NCBI GenBank assembly: GCA_963920525.1
Contig: OY986439.1
Location: forward strand, 215,377,000 to 215,440,999
DNA length: 64,000 bases
Direction of reading: 5' to 3'
DNA from: Dichetophora obliterata
Lineage: Eukaryota > Arthropoda > Insecta > Diptera > Sciomyzidae
Of the stretch, positions 22,805 through 33,690 are shown one piece after another. Each line of letters opens with the position of its first letter. Position 1 is the stretch's first letter. The notes under the pieces were generated by a model. The model saw only the letters and a list, made by a program, of their open reading frames with translations, was not told the DNA's origin and made no database searches. Made by a program: the position numbers and the translations under genes.

Positions 22805-24008
22805 ACACCATTAAATAGCACACCTACATAAAAAAATTTACACGGACCGTCTAACCTGTGTAATTGTCTGTTGAAAGAAAGAAAAAAAAAATAAAAACCT
22901 ATACTTTTTCAAAAAAGTTATAGGTCAGAAATTGTTAAAGCTATTTTCTAGCAGTTTTAGCCTATTTTTAATACTTTAGATCAGCAGCAGTTTTAGATCT
23001 TATTTTTTAACCCCATTCTGTTAGAGAATGCTGGTGGAGCAAAAAAAAAAACACCTTTGCATTTTGGGGTGATCTCTTACAGATAGCTATTAACATGATT
23101 AACTATTGTTTCAATAACAAACTATCCTAGTTCAAACTATCCTAGTTTTCGTAGTTTGTCTACGTATACCAGCAGCTAATTTGTATGGATCTCAGTTTTT
23201 ATATACTAAATATTTATTTTTATATTCATGTACTAGCTGAAACTTATGGCTTTGCTGCGACGACCCCTTGACCAATGCCCATAAAATGTTATCACCAGCT
23301 TGTAAAAATTTGTCGCTGATGACATTGTAATGCAGAACTGTAAGCGGAAACAAAATCTTGTTTAAACAGGTCAGAAATTGTTTAAGCTATTTTCTAGCAG
23401 TTTTTACACACTTAAATTACACCATTAAATAACACACCCACATAAAAAAATTTACACGGACCGTCTAACCTGTGTAATTGTCTGTTGAAAGAAAAAAAAA
23501 AAATAAAAACCTATACTTTTTCAAAAAAGTTATAGGTCAGAAATTGTTAAAGCTATTTTCTAGCAGTTTTAGCCTATTTTTAATACTTTAAATAAAAACC
23601 GAATGGCTATTTTGCATTAACGATACCGATCTTTTTATGTAGATCTTATTTTTTAACCCCATTCTGTTAGAGAATGCTGGTGGAGCAAAAAAAAAACACC
23701 TTTGCATTTTGGGGTGATCTATTACAGATAGCTATTAACATCATTAACTATTGTTTCAATAACAAACTATCCTAGTTCAAACTATCCTAGTTTTCGTAGT
23801 TTGTCTACGTATACCAGCAGCTAATTTGTATGGATCTCAGTTTTTATATACTAAATATTTATTTTTATATTCATGTACTAGCTGAAACTTATGGCTTTGC
23901 TGCGACGACCCCTTGACCAATGCCCATAAAATGTTATCACCAGCTTGTAAAAATTTGTCGCTGATGACATTGTAATGCAGAACTGTAAGCGGAAACAAAA
24001 TCTTGTTT
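22805..24008 (+). repeat. Direct duplication, two copies of ~0.56-0.59 kb
   Basis: Copy 1 (22805-23363) and copy 2 (23419-24008) are nearly identical: both have TTTACACGGACCGTCTAACC, ATTCTGTTAGAGAATGCTGG, TCGTAGTTTGTCTACGTATA and ACTGTAAGCGGAAACAAAAT. The offset is 614 bp at the start and 645 bp at the end because copy 1 lacks ~31 bp near 22978. The 55 bp spacer is itself a piece of the unit (GGTCAGAAATTGTTTAAGC). Near the end each copy holds TACTAGCTGAAACTTATGGC, so the unit includes part of an interspersed repeat. Confidence 0.8.
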
Positions 24009-25879
24009 GTGCTCATATGATTTCATCATGTGAGAAAACATCGTGTTTTCTAACACAAAGTTTTGCATTGAAGTGTGTTTGCGAAAACTATTAATCTTTA
24101 TGTGTTAACCAGAATAAAGTTTTATATATAAAATAACTATGTATTATTAAACATTAATTCTTAAATGCTATATAAAAGGCAATAAATTCCTTCATTAAAT
24201 TGTAAAAATTATTGTGGAAATAATTTGTGGCATCATTTGCTTTTGTCTGCTTCTTTTCGTTGTTTTCTCTTTCGTTTTGGTTGTGTTTTTGGCGTAGAGA
24301 GGATTGTCGTTCAATTTATTTGTGTTCTCTCCGAATTTTGTGCATCATTTTTCTGTTCTCTCTTATCTTGTGTCAGATGTCATCAGTGTCTTAGCGGCCA
24401 TGTCGAAACAGATGTAATTGAGAATTGTAAACAGACTTCGGAAGCCCAGCAGCTACATTGTATATAAGAAATAATTGGTTACGTCATGAGTCCATTTACC
24501 TCTGCCAGTTAGTTTTTCTGCTAAAAACAATAACGTGCATCAAAGTAAAGTGATATTAGTTAACCCTGGAACTCCTAAGGGCATGAAAATATACCCCCTC
24601 CTACACTATTTTAGGCTAAACTCGACATCGCCTTTCACCTCTTTAAATAGTAGCACTCTATAGGACACCCTGCATAGATTTTATATTCATATTTATAGGC
24701 ACTCATATTCTTAATAATATTCATACATTAAAATTACCAGAATTAATAACAATTTATTCCAATGTGGGAACAAAACTCAATTTTAACATTTGATGTCGAA
24801 TGAATTTTAATACAGTTTCGGTGTTTTCATATATGCAATACAGGACTTATTAGAATTTACTTTAAGATTTAAAATATATTAAGTAATGTATACTACAATA
24901 CTTATATTTAACTTTATTCCTACCTTTATAATAAATGTTTTTGTTAATTTTTTCGCATTACTATTCAAAAGAATATCAAATGATTTTCTTTTCTAGAAAA
25001 TTAAGTTTTCCATTAATAATTAAGAACATTTACGAATGGAACGTCGAACGTACACACACACACATACACACTCAAAACACAATAAATAAAGAAAAACACT
25101 AATGCACATTTAAAAATTTACAATAAAACAAACAAAGAAGCAACTCGTAAACATTATCAAAACCCTTTCGTAACGCCTTAAGTTTTATTTCATTGCCCTC
25201 GGTTTGTTTGTTACATTTCATTACTTTAGGTTATAAAAATTACATACACCTGAAAGCACCTGAGGAACGCAAAACGGACATATAGACACATTTTGTGTGT
25301 GTTTATGGAAAAGAAAGAGAGAGAGAGAGTGCTTGTGTGTGTGGGTATGTGACTGAACAACAGAGACAAAAGAATGCATGCTCGAACAATTTTAATCAGC
25401 GTGGGTGGTATTAATGGCAATATCTGAACTTGTGTCCTATTTCCGAATGGGTGTTCATGGATAAGTATGTGTAAAAATAAAAAAAAAAAAACACGGAAAT
25501 TCTAAAAAACACACACATCCCCAAAGCAAATTCAAAAAGATTCTTTAAGGTGGTGTGAACAGAGCACAACAAAAAGCATTGAAAATACTTAATACCAAAA
25601 TAAACTAAATTGAAATATAAAAGAGACGGCATCATTAATTTATAGCATTTTCACACTCTCACATATGAACACACGCACACATTCAAATGACTGCTACACA
25701 AAAACACACGCATTACACTTTTCCTCACAAACACGCACACATACAAACAGCTGGCACATTAAGTCAGCGTACATAATTGGAAATTAACGAAAACAATTTA
25801 AATTCAAACAGGAAAACTTAACGTAGCATCACGAAGTCATTTAACTTGAACTTAAACGTAACAAATTTCTTGCCATTAA

Positions 25880-25910
<31 letters not shown>

Positions 25911-26645
25911 GAGAAAAAAGCACGAAAAACATCGTTTAGAGCGCTCTAAGTGAGTGAATGCTATGAGCTTTCTTGTCAAAGGGTAAGCTTCTCAAGAAAG
26001 CGGTTCATATGAGTGTGTGTGTGTAATCGAATGTAAGGCTGCCACCTGTATTGTTGCTGCTTACAATTAAATTTTTCCATAACAACGGTAAGCATTTTGC
26101 TGACAATATCAGTAAAAACTTAGGTGTTTCTTAATAAAAGTCATTCTTCGGAGTGTGTAGATTTCTTCAAGCTGACTGATATCTATATCTACTTCTATAC
26201 TTATATAATAACAAGGAAACGTTTGTTTGTATTTTTTTGTGTGTGTTCCGAATAAACTTCTAAAATATTGGTCGGAGTGACTTAAAACCTTTTGTGACAT
26301 GTTATACAACATCTTCTCAAGGACTTAGGCTTTGTTAAAGAACAATTTAAAAAATAGGTTCTTACGTTTTAAGATGCTGAATGTTTGAAGAAATCCTCTT
26401 CAATTTCTTTCCTCTTTATTTTATAAATTTTATAATCCTCTCTAAAATATCTTCCTTAAATTCACCATTCACCCATCATTGATTAAGAAATTAGTTTTAT
26501 TAGCTTAACCGTTTCTAATATATCAAAGTAATATTTTAATTTATTAAAGAGAGAAGTATAAAATCTCTCATAAACTATTGATCAATAAATTAAGTTTTAG
26601 TTTGGTACAATATTCCATTCATTTTTTACATTCATATCCATACAT
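24009..26645. other. Mostly unique DNA with microsatellites
   Basis: No gene is supported. At 24559 a TTAACCCTGGAACTCCTAAG start with ATACCCC resembles a piggyBac-type left end, but I find no matching right end. (AAAG)n runs at about 25877-25911, and CA/GT runs are scattered between 25050 and 25750. The rest shows nothing. Confidence 0.4.
25877..25911 (+). repeat. (AAAG)n microsatellite
   Basis: About eight uninterrupted AAAG units followed by GGAG. Confidence 0.9.
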
Positions 26646-26647
26646 TA

Positions 26648-27184
26648 GACTGGGTAAAATTTGTATGGAAAATGCTAAAGTATTTATGATCCTGCCTGTT
26701 CACCGCAATTATAAACAATGGTTGCGAATGAAATAATTTGAGCTATTATGTATGAAACTTTCTACACAAAATGGCCTTCAATACTGCATACAAAATTTTT
26801 AAAAAAATCATCAGGATAAACATTAAGGGTAAGCGTTGAAAAATTAGTATTAAAGATATGAAAGATTTCAGTTTTTAGTGAGTTTGGTGACACCAAACTA
26901 AATTATTCGGTAATTTCAAGTTCAGAATCAGATTCTTCATAAAATTTTACATCAAAATATATGGTTTGTGTTTTTTGTTTCTGTAATTTCCAAATGCATA
27001 ATTTTAATTTTTTTAAGTATCATAAAAAATCTGAAAATACCGGTTTTTCGTCCGAAAAAACCGGGTCGGTTCCGACAATTACGAGTATTGAACTTCTGAT
27101 AGCTTAAACTATTTCATTCGCAACCATCGTTTATAGTTGCGGTGGGCACACAGAAACCCAAAAACTTTAGCATTTGACCCAGTC
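26648..27184. mobile_element. 537 bp TA-flanked transposon with ~95 bp inverted ends
   Basis: The ends GACTGGGTAAAAT and, inverted, GACTGGGTCAAAT are flanked by TA on both sides (26646-26647, 27185-27186), as for Tc1/mariner-type insertion. Homology of the arms extends inward through CACCGCAATTATAAAC / CACCGCAACTATAAAC and ATGGTTGCGAATGAAATA, giving long arms of about 95 bp. No transposase is encoded. It is a non-autonomous element or MITE. Confidence 0.75.
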
Positions 27185-27189
27185 TACTG

Positions 27190-28280
27190 TATATTCAGTT
27201 GCGAACGAAATAATAACATTAATCTTATATTCGGAAATGTTTGGATAAATAATACTAGTCTACAAATTTTGTATCCGGTAAACCCATTATAATTCCTATT
27301 TGTACTTTCAACGCTAGTCTCAAATCTGTACTCAGTTTTCTCCCATATTGTATAATTTTTAAAATACAGGGTGTTTTATGTTATTGGCACGTGTTTAGTA
27401 TTATTGATCAAGAATATAAATTACTGACCATAAAATTAAAAATAATATTTTTTATAGGGTAATAGGGACCTAATAGGGTAATATTATTAAATGATTGACA
27501 AAATGAATGAGAACAAAAGCCAAGATAAGGTATACCATTATCACAAATTCAGTGGTTATATTACAATATTTTGCTAATGATTGCAGTTTTTGCATTAGAA
27601 AAATAGGTAAATATGGTTTTCCAAAATAATATAAAATTATAGACTTCGATTTACGAAATCCAATAGAGGAGTGCAAAAACATATATGCTTACGTCGGCAT
27701 TTTAAGAGTTACATACCTAAAGAAATTCAATTCATTAAATTATAGAAAAAGTGTCTTTCAAAAACTCTTAATGAAATTTCTTTGCAACAAAGAATTTATT
27801 TTAAAATAAGCAACTGCTCATTTTCGAAACAAAAGCCAAAAGTTCATATGTCGATAAATCAAGGAAAAAGTAAGTCTTTGCCACAAAGAAGTTTTTTCTT
27901 TGGACACGATTTAACCAACAAAAGTCTTAGCAGCAAAGTGCGTTTTCTTTGGTTTTTTTTGGTTTTGGTATTTTTTTTCATCTTATGATAAGCTTATATC
28001 AAAGCTTATAATTGTTTTGATTGTTGAACTGTGTTACTAGAATTTATAACCAAACCATGTATGAGAGATATTGTAAGGCGGAAAGTGTGTCGGGTTGGAC
28101 ATCGGATAGCATCCATGCATATCCTATCCTCTGAAAGGCAACACGAGATTCAAAACGGTGGCAGGTACATTTTAGCAAGTCAATAATAAACACGAACTGA
28201 CAAAAAATTTCATCAAATTCTTCATATTTTATAACCTGACATAGATCTTATTAAGAGAAACATCGGGAGTAAGTAATAAG
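27190..28280. other. AT-rich DNA, no gene seen
   Basis: Only chance frames of up to 70 codons. No repeat boundary recognised. Confidence 0.45.
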
Positions 28281-28284
28281 ATAG

Positions 28285-28800
28285 TTAACCCATTAACCGC
28301 GGTTCCCAAATGCTTTGTATGATTTTTAAAAAATTTCATATGCTTTCTTATATTGATCACAGGAACTACCACATCAAATTTTAACTTTGTTTCTTTCACC
28401 TTAATGGAGATATGAGTTGGGTATAAAAATACCCAACCGTCGTTAATGTGTTCCAAATTTGCACAAATTCCTTCTGAAACGACAGCACAGTTTAAAATCA
28501 GAAATGTTCTATCAATAGCAGGTATAGTTGGTAAATTGGCTAAGAAAGCTTTTACATTCTTTTAAAATTTTATATTTTTTACAAATCGTAATAACACCAA
28601 TTTTTCTGATTTTTAGTGTTACTCACTTTTGACTTTGAAAATGTAGTAGTTAACATAAAAATTTCTTGATACACTCCAACAACAATTTATAGCTCTATGT
28701 TTCCTTTAAGCAACATACAAAAAATTAAACACTTAGCTGTTACCAATCCTGAGAAATGATCAATTCTACAGAAGAATTTTCATGGGTTTTAATGGGTTAA
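28285..28800. mobile_element. piggyBac-like non-autonomous element
   Basis: It begins TTAACCCATTAACCGCGG and ends TTTTAATGGGTTAA, so the terminal 12 bases TTAACCCATTAA are perfectly inverted and both ends include TTAA, the piggyBac target. GGGTATAAAAATACCC near 28419 is an internal palindrome. Length is about 516 bp including both TTAA. No transposase is present; the short minus-strand frame there is not recognisable. Confidence 0.65.
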
Positions 28801-29774
28801 GCACTTTAGCAGTTTTTAAGGAGAAGTCCGTGCAATGCCGTGTATTCACTGCTAGTGCTTCGAAATAAGTCAATTTCGGTTAACAACCTTTACGCAAGAG
28901 GTAGAAAAATTTCGATTGAGTGCACAAATTCAAATGGTGACTTCTATTGCAATCGCTGGCATTCGACGCCTTGTTTTGAATTGTATTATAAAAATCTCCT
29001 TCAAAGTAGATAAAGCCATAATAATATTCTGAGAAATACACATAAATGGAAATAAATATATATTTTATTAGCATGCCAACTACGTGGCAGCACCTTTGAA
29101 ATAAGTCGAATTTTATTTCTTTGAAAAGCTGATGTTTTATTTTTATTAAATAAAAAAACTCTCGAATACTTAGAGTCAAATGAACTGTAATATTGCCCAC
29201 CGGGTGGCAGCACAGTTGCATTTTATTGAGCATCAACCACATCAACATCATCACTATGCGTGGCGTGTACGTGTATATGTATTTATTGTTTTAGTTTCTA
29301 GTGCTTGCATCTTTTAACGCATATATTATATACATATCTAGTCTTATAGAAAATAATATTATGTATTCAGGTATGCTAAGACAAGCTCCTGTTAGCTCAA
29401 ATGCAGCCAACATCGCTCACCGTTTTCCCAGCACCACCTCTCAAGCCACACCCACATCCATACTCCACATTCCGCCATGCACAGCATGCGACTGACAGCT
29501 TAACCAAAAATAGCAAGAATGGAGTTGAAATATTAACGTTAGCTACGAGATGAAGCTACCAAGCAATAACAAACAACAACAGCAAAAGCAACAATTGAAT
29601 TCCAAAACAACTGTTTAGAGACAGCGCTCTAAAGAAAGACTGGCACGGCGCCAACGCCGCATATAGCAAAGGTTAAGCAGTAGTTGTCCTGGGAAGGCTT
29701 TCGTTTCACAAAATTCTGCGCGACAGGCGGTACACATTTAAAAATCTTCTCTGCGCTTGCCGAGCTTATGATAG

Positions 29775-29776
<2 letters not shown>

Positions 29777-29806
<30 letters not shown>
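29777..29806 (+). repeat. (CA)n microsatellite
   Basis: About 15 uninterrupted CA units. Confidence 0.9.
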
Positions 29807-29807
<1 letters not shown>

Positions 29808-30214
29808 CGTCGTTGTTTGGCAGCGCTTTTTAACTGACTGTCAGCTCAATCAAATCTTAATTTAAGCATTGATAGCTTTACAGGATTTCAAAAATTCCCT
29901 CCAGGTGCTCGTAAATCCAGTTGCAACAGCAGCTGTCTGTCGAGTGATAACTTCTAGCTCATTTCAATTTCAACTTTCACATGTGCTTACATACACGCAC
30001 ACATTGCCATTTATAGTTCTGCTCACACATGTGTGTGCCTTCCTTTTTTACAACTACATAGTTCTAGTTTCCATTAAAAATGCATTCAGCCAAATGCATT
30101 GCCGATACTGACTCGAAAGCAATCCCGAGACTCCGACATTCAATATCTTTTCTTCAATAGCTATGATAATATCTCAGACAGACACATGTACACAAAAGCA
30201 CTCTGTATATTCCT

Positions 30215-30218
<4 letters not shown>

Positions 30219-30258
<40 letters not shown>
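30219..30258 (+). repeat. (CA)n microsatellite
   Basis: About 20 CA units, followed by two copies of a CACGGACCAGCA phrase. Confidence 0.9.
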
Positions 30259-30260
<2 letters not shown>

Positions 30261-33016
30261 CCAGCACACACACACACGGACCAGCACAGAGGCACACAAA
30301 TTGAAGACGTGGCTGTGGCCAAATTTAAAAATGCATGAGCCGCAGCATGATGCCCAATGCTCAGGCAACTTCAGCTTGTTTGGACTCACACGTTGTGCTG
30401 GAGTGTAGTTTGTGTGGATCTATATTGTGGCCACATGCACCATCAATGACCTTTTCGTTCCAAATGAGGTGCGCAATGTTCGTGTGTGTGCGTGTGTGTA
30501 TTTGGAATGCATATCTATCGATTTCAATTGTATATCGAGCTTTTTCTCATGGTTGCTCATATTTTCAGAATTTGTTTCGGGCCATTGCAATGCGTTCGCA
30601 TTCACATTCGCCCAAGCAAAACGTTGTTGCTATTACTTAATTCTTTCCCACAAAAATCCAATTCAATCCATTAGCACTTAATTGCTATTATTGTGAAATC
30701 TGTAGCTGTTGCTGCATCAATGTTTAAATTCCATTAAAATTTTATAGAATTCAATTATAAAACTTATTGCACATTTTTCTTGTTCAATGTTCGATGCACA
30801 ATATTCACCATAGCTTTCTTTGTTTAAAGTTCAAAGCTTATTAAAAAATTGGCTTGAATCCCAGAGAATTTTAAAGATTTATGTTCAAATAAAAAATACC
30901 GTTATCATTTTTTCCAGAAACTTTTAACAACATCTAAGACTAGAATCAAGCTAAGAATTTCAAGAAAATATTTGCACAAAATTAAATTATAGACAAAAAT
31001 TGTATGTTCTTCTGGAAATTTCTTAAAGAAAGCTATTCCATTTTAAACGTATCAGTCATACGGATTGACTACCTTCGACATATATTTATTTCTACTTCCT
31101 AACCTCAGCTCTCCCGACCTGACAGTCGTCAGTTAAGAGGGCGCTGATAACATAATAATAGCCTCAGCCTACATGGGTTACGACAGGAAAGTTTCCCCAG
31201 ACCAGGTGAAGCGATTAGTGGCCACGGAGAAGAAAGGCAGCTCCACCACACTCCTGGGTTGCAATGCTAATACGAGTCACACGCTATGGCTCAGAAATCC
31301 ACACAAGATGTGAGTTTTTATTCGACTTCGTTATAAAATCTATTCTAAATATATGCAATAAGATCAATACACCTACCTTCACATTTCCAAGTACTGACAA
31401 CTTTGCAGGCTGGAATGAATGAAGTTTAAGACATCTTTTACTATCCGAAAACGAGTCTCTTAAAGAGGTTAATTGGAGCGTTTCTCGCAAAAGTTCACAG
31501 CTTGATCCTCTTTAACGTGAACTTTGAAATATAGGCTCCTCCTTTATTTAGTACTCCAAAACGTATTGACTGGGCTAAATTTGCCAGGGTGGCTCGCCCA
31601 AAAATTAATTCCCTAGCATACAAATAAATCTCAACTGCGGAGGAACTAAACTCTCCGTAGAGGCCCTAGAGCAAACCAAGCAGGTTGCCTTTAGAGTCTA
31701 GTATCCCATTAGCAGGGGCAGGAAGAAATCCTTTCTTCCGGGGCGGAGCAAAGATCTCTCCGACCTTAGCAAAAGTGTAAGGAGAATTGTCAACTCGTGC
31801 CAAAGACAGAGTTATTGGCAACCGTATAGAGACATCCACAAAACATACAAGAAAGCTAGTCGAGACGCGAAAAAGAATTCTTGGCAGAAATATACTCAAT
31901 TAATCGACAACATCAAGGAATCGGAGAGACTAGGCAGCATTCTGTCAAAAAAAAAACCACAAGCCTCTCTCTCATTAGGAAAGAAAACATCTTTTTAATA
32001 CGCACTTCGCCGGCTGCAGAAAAAACTGCAATGAGACCTTAGGTTTTGACCACTTCTGCGGTTCCTTCTGGCCCTTTTGTCTCAATGAATAGCATAACTA
32101 GGGCCATCAACAGCTTTTCTCCATACAAATCTCCAGGCCTCGATGGCATTCTACCAATTATGTTGCAGAAACTTCAAGATGTAGATGCGCCTATCCTATT
32201 CTCTATTTTCAAAAATTGCCTTCGCCTTAACCTTAACTCCTTAGAGCTGGAGAAAAGTAAAGGTAATATTTATACCCAAAGCTGGGTATATATGAATCAA
32301 GTAAGGATTTCAGACCAATAAGCCTAACAATATTCGTACTAAAAATCCTAGAACGTATTCTTGACTTTCATCTTAGGGACGTTCCAGATGGTACGCCCAG
32401 AATGCATACCTTAAGGGTAAGTCCACAGATACCGCCTTCACGTGGTTATCACAACCATTGAAAGGTCTTTAGGCAATACACTCTTGCGGCCTTCTTGGAC
32501 ATTGCTGGAGCTTTTAACAATCTACACAGTTAGGCCTTTCTTGAATCTCTGACCAACCTTGGTGCAAACTCCGGTGAGAAACTGGATAGTCTCAATGCTC
32601 AGTAATAAAATAATATAACAAGCAGACTTGGGTGGCTGCCAACTCACGGGATTTGTCAGCAGGGGTGCTTCAGAGAGAAGTGATCTCCCCCTTTTCTGGC
32701 TCATCGCAATGAACGAAATTTTTAACACTATAAATAGCAACAAGGTCAATGTGGTGGCTTTAAGGATAATGTAATTGTAATGGTGTCAGAACTGTTTCTT
32801 CCTACGCTCAGTGAGCTAATTGAGGCAGCTTTGAGAAAACTCAGTCTCTGGGCTACCAGGTGTGGCCTAGGAGTTAACCCTAGCAAGACAAAACTGATGC
32901 TATTCACCACTAAAACAAAGTGTTACAATTTGTCCTTCCAAAGCTAAACAACCAATCTCTTACACTATCTAGTAGCGCAAAATATGTAGAAATCATTCTA
33001 GATTGTAAGCTTAGCT

Positions 33017-33418
33017 CGTCGGCCTTTGTAGTCTAGTGGAGAGTGCACTAGACTATCAACCCGGAGGTCCCTGGTTCGAATCCAGGCTCGGGCATGGTTC
33101 TTTTCACTTTCTTTGTTCTTTCCTGCATTTAAGAATTATGGAAAACTAAAAATCCACAGCTAAATTGTGGAAAATGTGGATTTAAAAGACAGAAACAACT
33201 AAGGGCTGGAAATGCTTGCCGAAGTTAAGGCATAACACTAGCCTCAGTTAAAAGCAATTGTCTTTCACGTCTGTTTCGCCTAATCAATAATTCACGTATG
33301 GTTCCAATCAATTCCTCTAAATAATCCATCATTTTCCCTTCAGGTCAAAGACCAAACTTTGTTTGTATAAGGTGCATGCCTTGGTTCTTTGATCTTTTTT
33401 TTTTTTAAAAAAAAAGAA
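33017..33418 (+). mobile_element. tRNA-derived SINE, full-length copy
   Basis: A perfect 17 bp direct repeat AGATTGTAAGCTTAGCT brackets the insertion (33000-33016 and 33419-33435), the target duplication left by LINE machinery. The head carries a pol III internal promoter (A box 33029-33039, B box 33073-33083). The ~320 bp body has no similarity I recognise to known SINEs. The tail is a T-run at about 33395-33406 followed by A-rich AAAAAAAAAGAAAG. A second, 5'-truncated minus-strand copy at 18882-19152 shows it is a family. The insertion splits a LINE reading frame, so it is younger than that LINE. Confidence 0.88.
33029..33083 (+). promoter_or_regulatory. RNA polymerase III internal promoter (A and B boxes) in tRNA-like head
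   Basis: TAGTCTAGTGG fits the A box and GGTTCGAATCC fits the B box exactly. The T arm CCTGG/CCAGG pairs fully. The acceptor and anticodon stems do not pair well (GCCTTTG against CTCGGGC; CTAGA against CCCGG), so this is a tRNA-like SINE head and not a tRNA gene. The tRNA of origin is unclear. Confidence 0.8.
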
Positions 33419-33690
33419 AGATTGTAAGCTTAGCTGGAAAACCAACATCGAAAAAAGCGTCAAAAAGGCCTACATAGCCTTTTACGTCTGCAAAAAGACC
33501 TTTGGCAAAAAATGGGGTCTTCAACCAAAAAGAGTCTTATGGCTTTATACAGCAATATTGTGCCCTTTTCTGTCATATGGTGGCCTGCACTGAAAAAAAG
33601 CTTACAACAAAGCCTGAATCCAGCAATCTGCTTCCATAAATGTCACAGAGGGTATTCTCTCATGCCTCATCGATGCACTTACCGTCTTAT

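Larger units (their letters stand above)
28801..31060. other. Mostly unique DNA with CA microsatellites
   Basis: No gene is supported. 29300-30700 is the least AT-rich part of the region and carries (CA)n at 29777-29806 and 30219-30258, with CACGGACCAG repeated twice after the latter. Frames through it are made of the repeat itself (His/Thr or Val/Cys runs). Confidence 0.4.
31140..33690 (+). pseudogene. Decayed jockey-like LINE ORF2 (endonuclease and reverse transcriptase)
   Basis: Plus-strand fragments occur in the expected order. Endonuclease: IIIASAYMGYDRKVSPDQ and GCNANTSHTLW (31140-31290), where the acidic residue usual before AN is N. Linker: RIDWAKFARVARPKINS (~31560). Reverse transcriptase: INSFSPYKSPGLDGILPIML (~32100), then QVRISDQ, the palm segment near 32750 where the expected YADD/FADD reads F-K-D-N (32759-32770), GVNPSKTKLMLFTTK (~32870), and SWKTNIEKSVKKAYIAFYVC with KKTFGKKWGLQPKRVLWLYT (33432-33550). 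Many stops and frameshifts separate them. The element is dead. A SINE interrupts it at 33017-33418, between SSAKYVEIILD and CKLSWKT. Confidence 0.85.

Noticed and set aside
24559..24600. piggyBac-like element starting at TTAACCCTGG
   Set aside because: Only a left-end-like sequence; no matching right end was found.
33022..33094. A functional tRNA gene
   Set aside because: A and B boxes fit, but acceptor and anticodon stems do not pair and the segment is the head of an inserted SINE with a target duplication.
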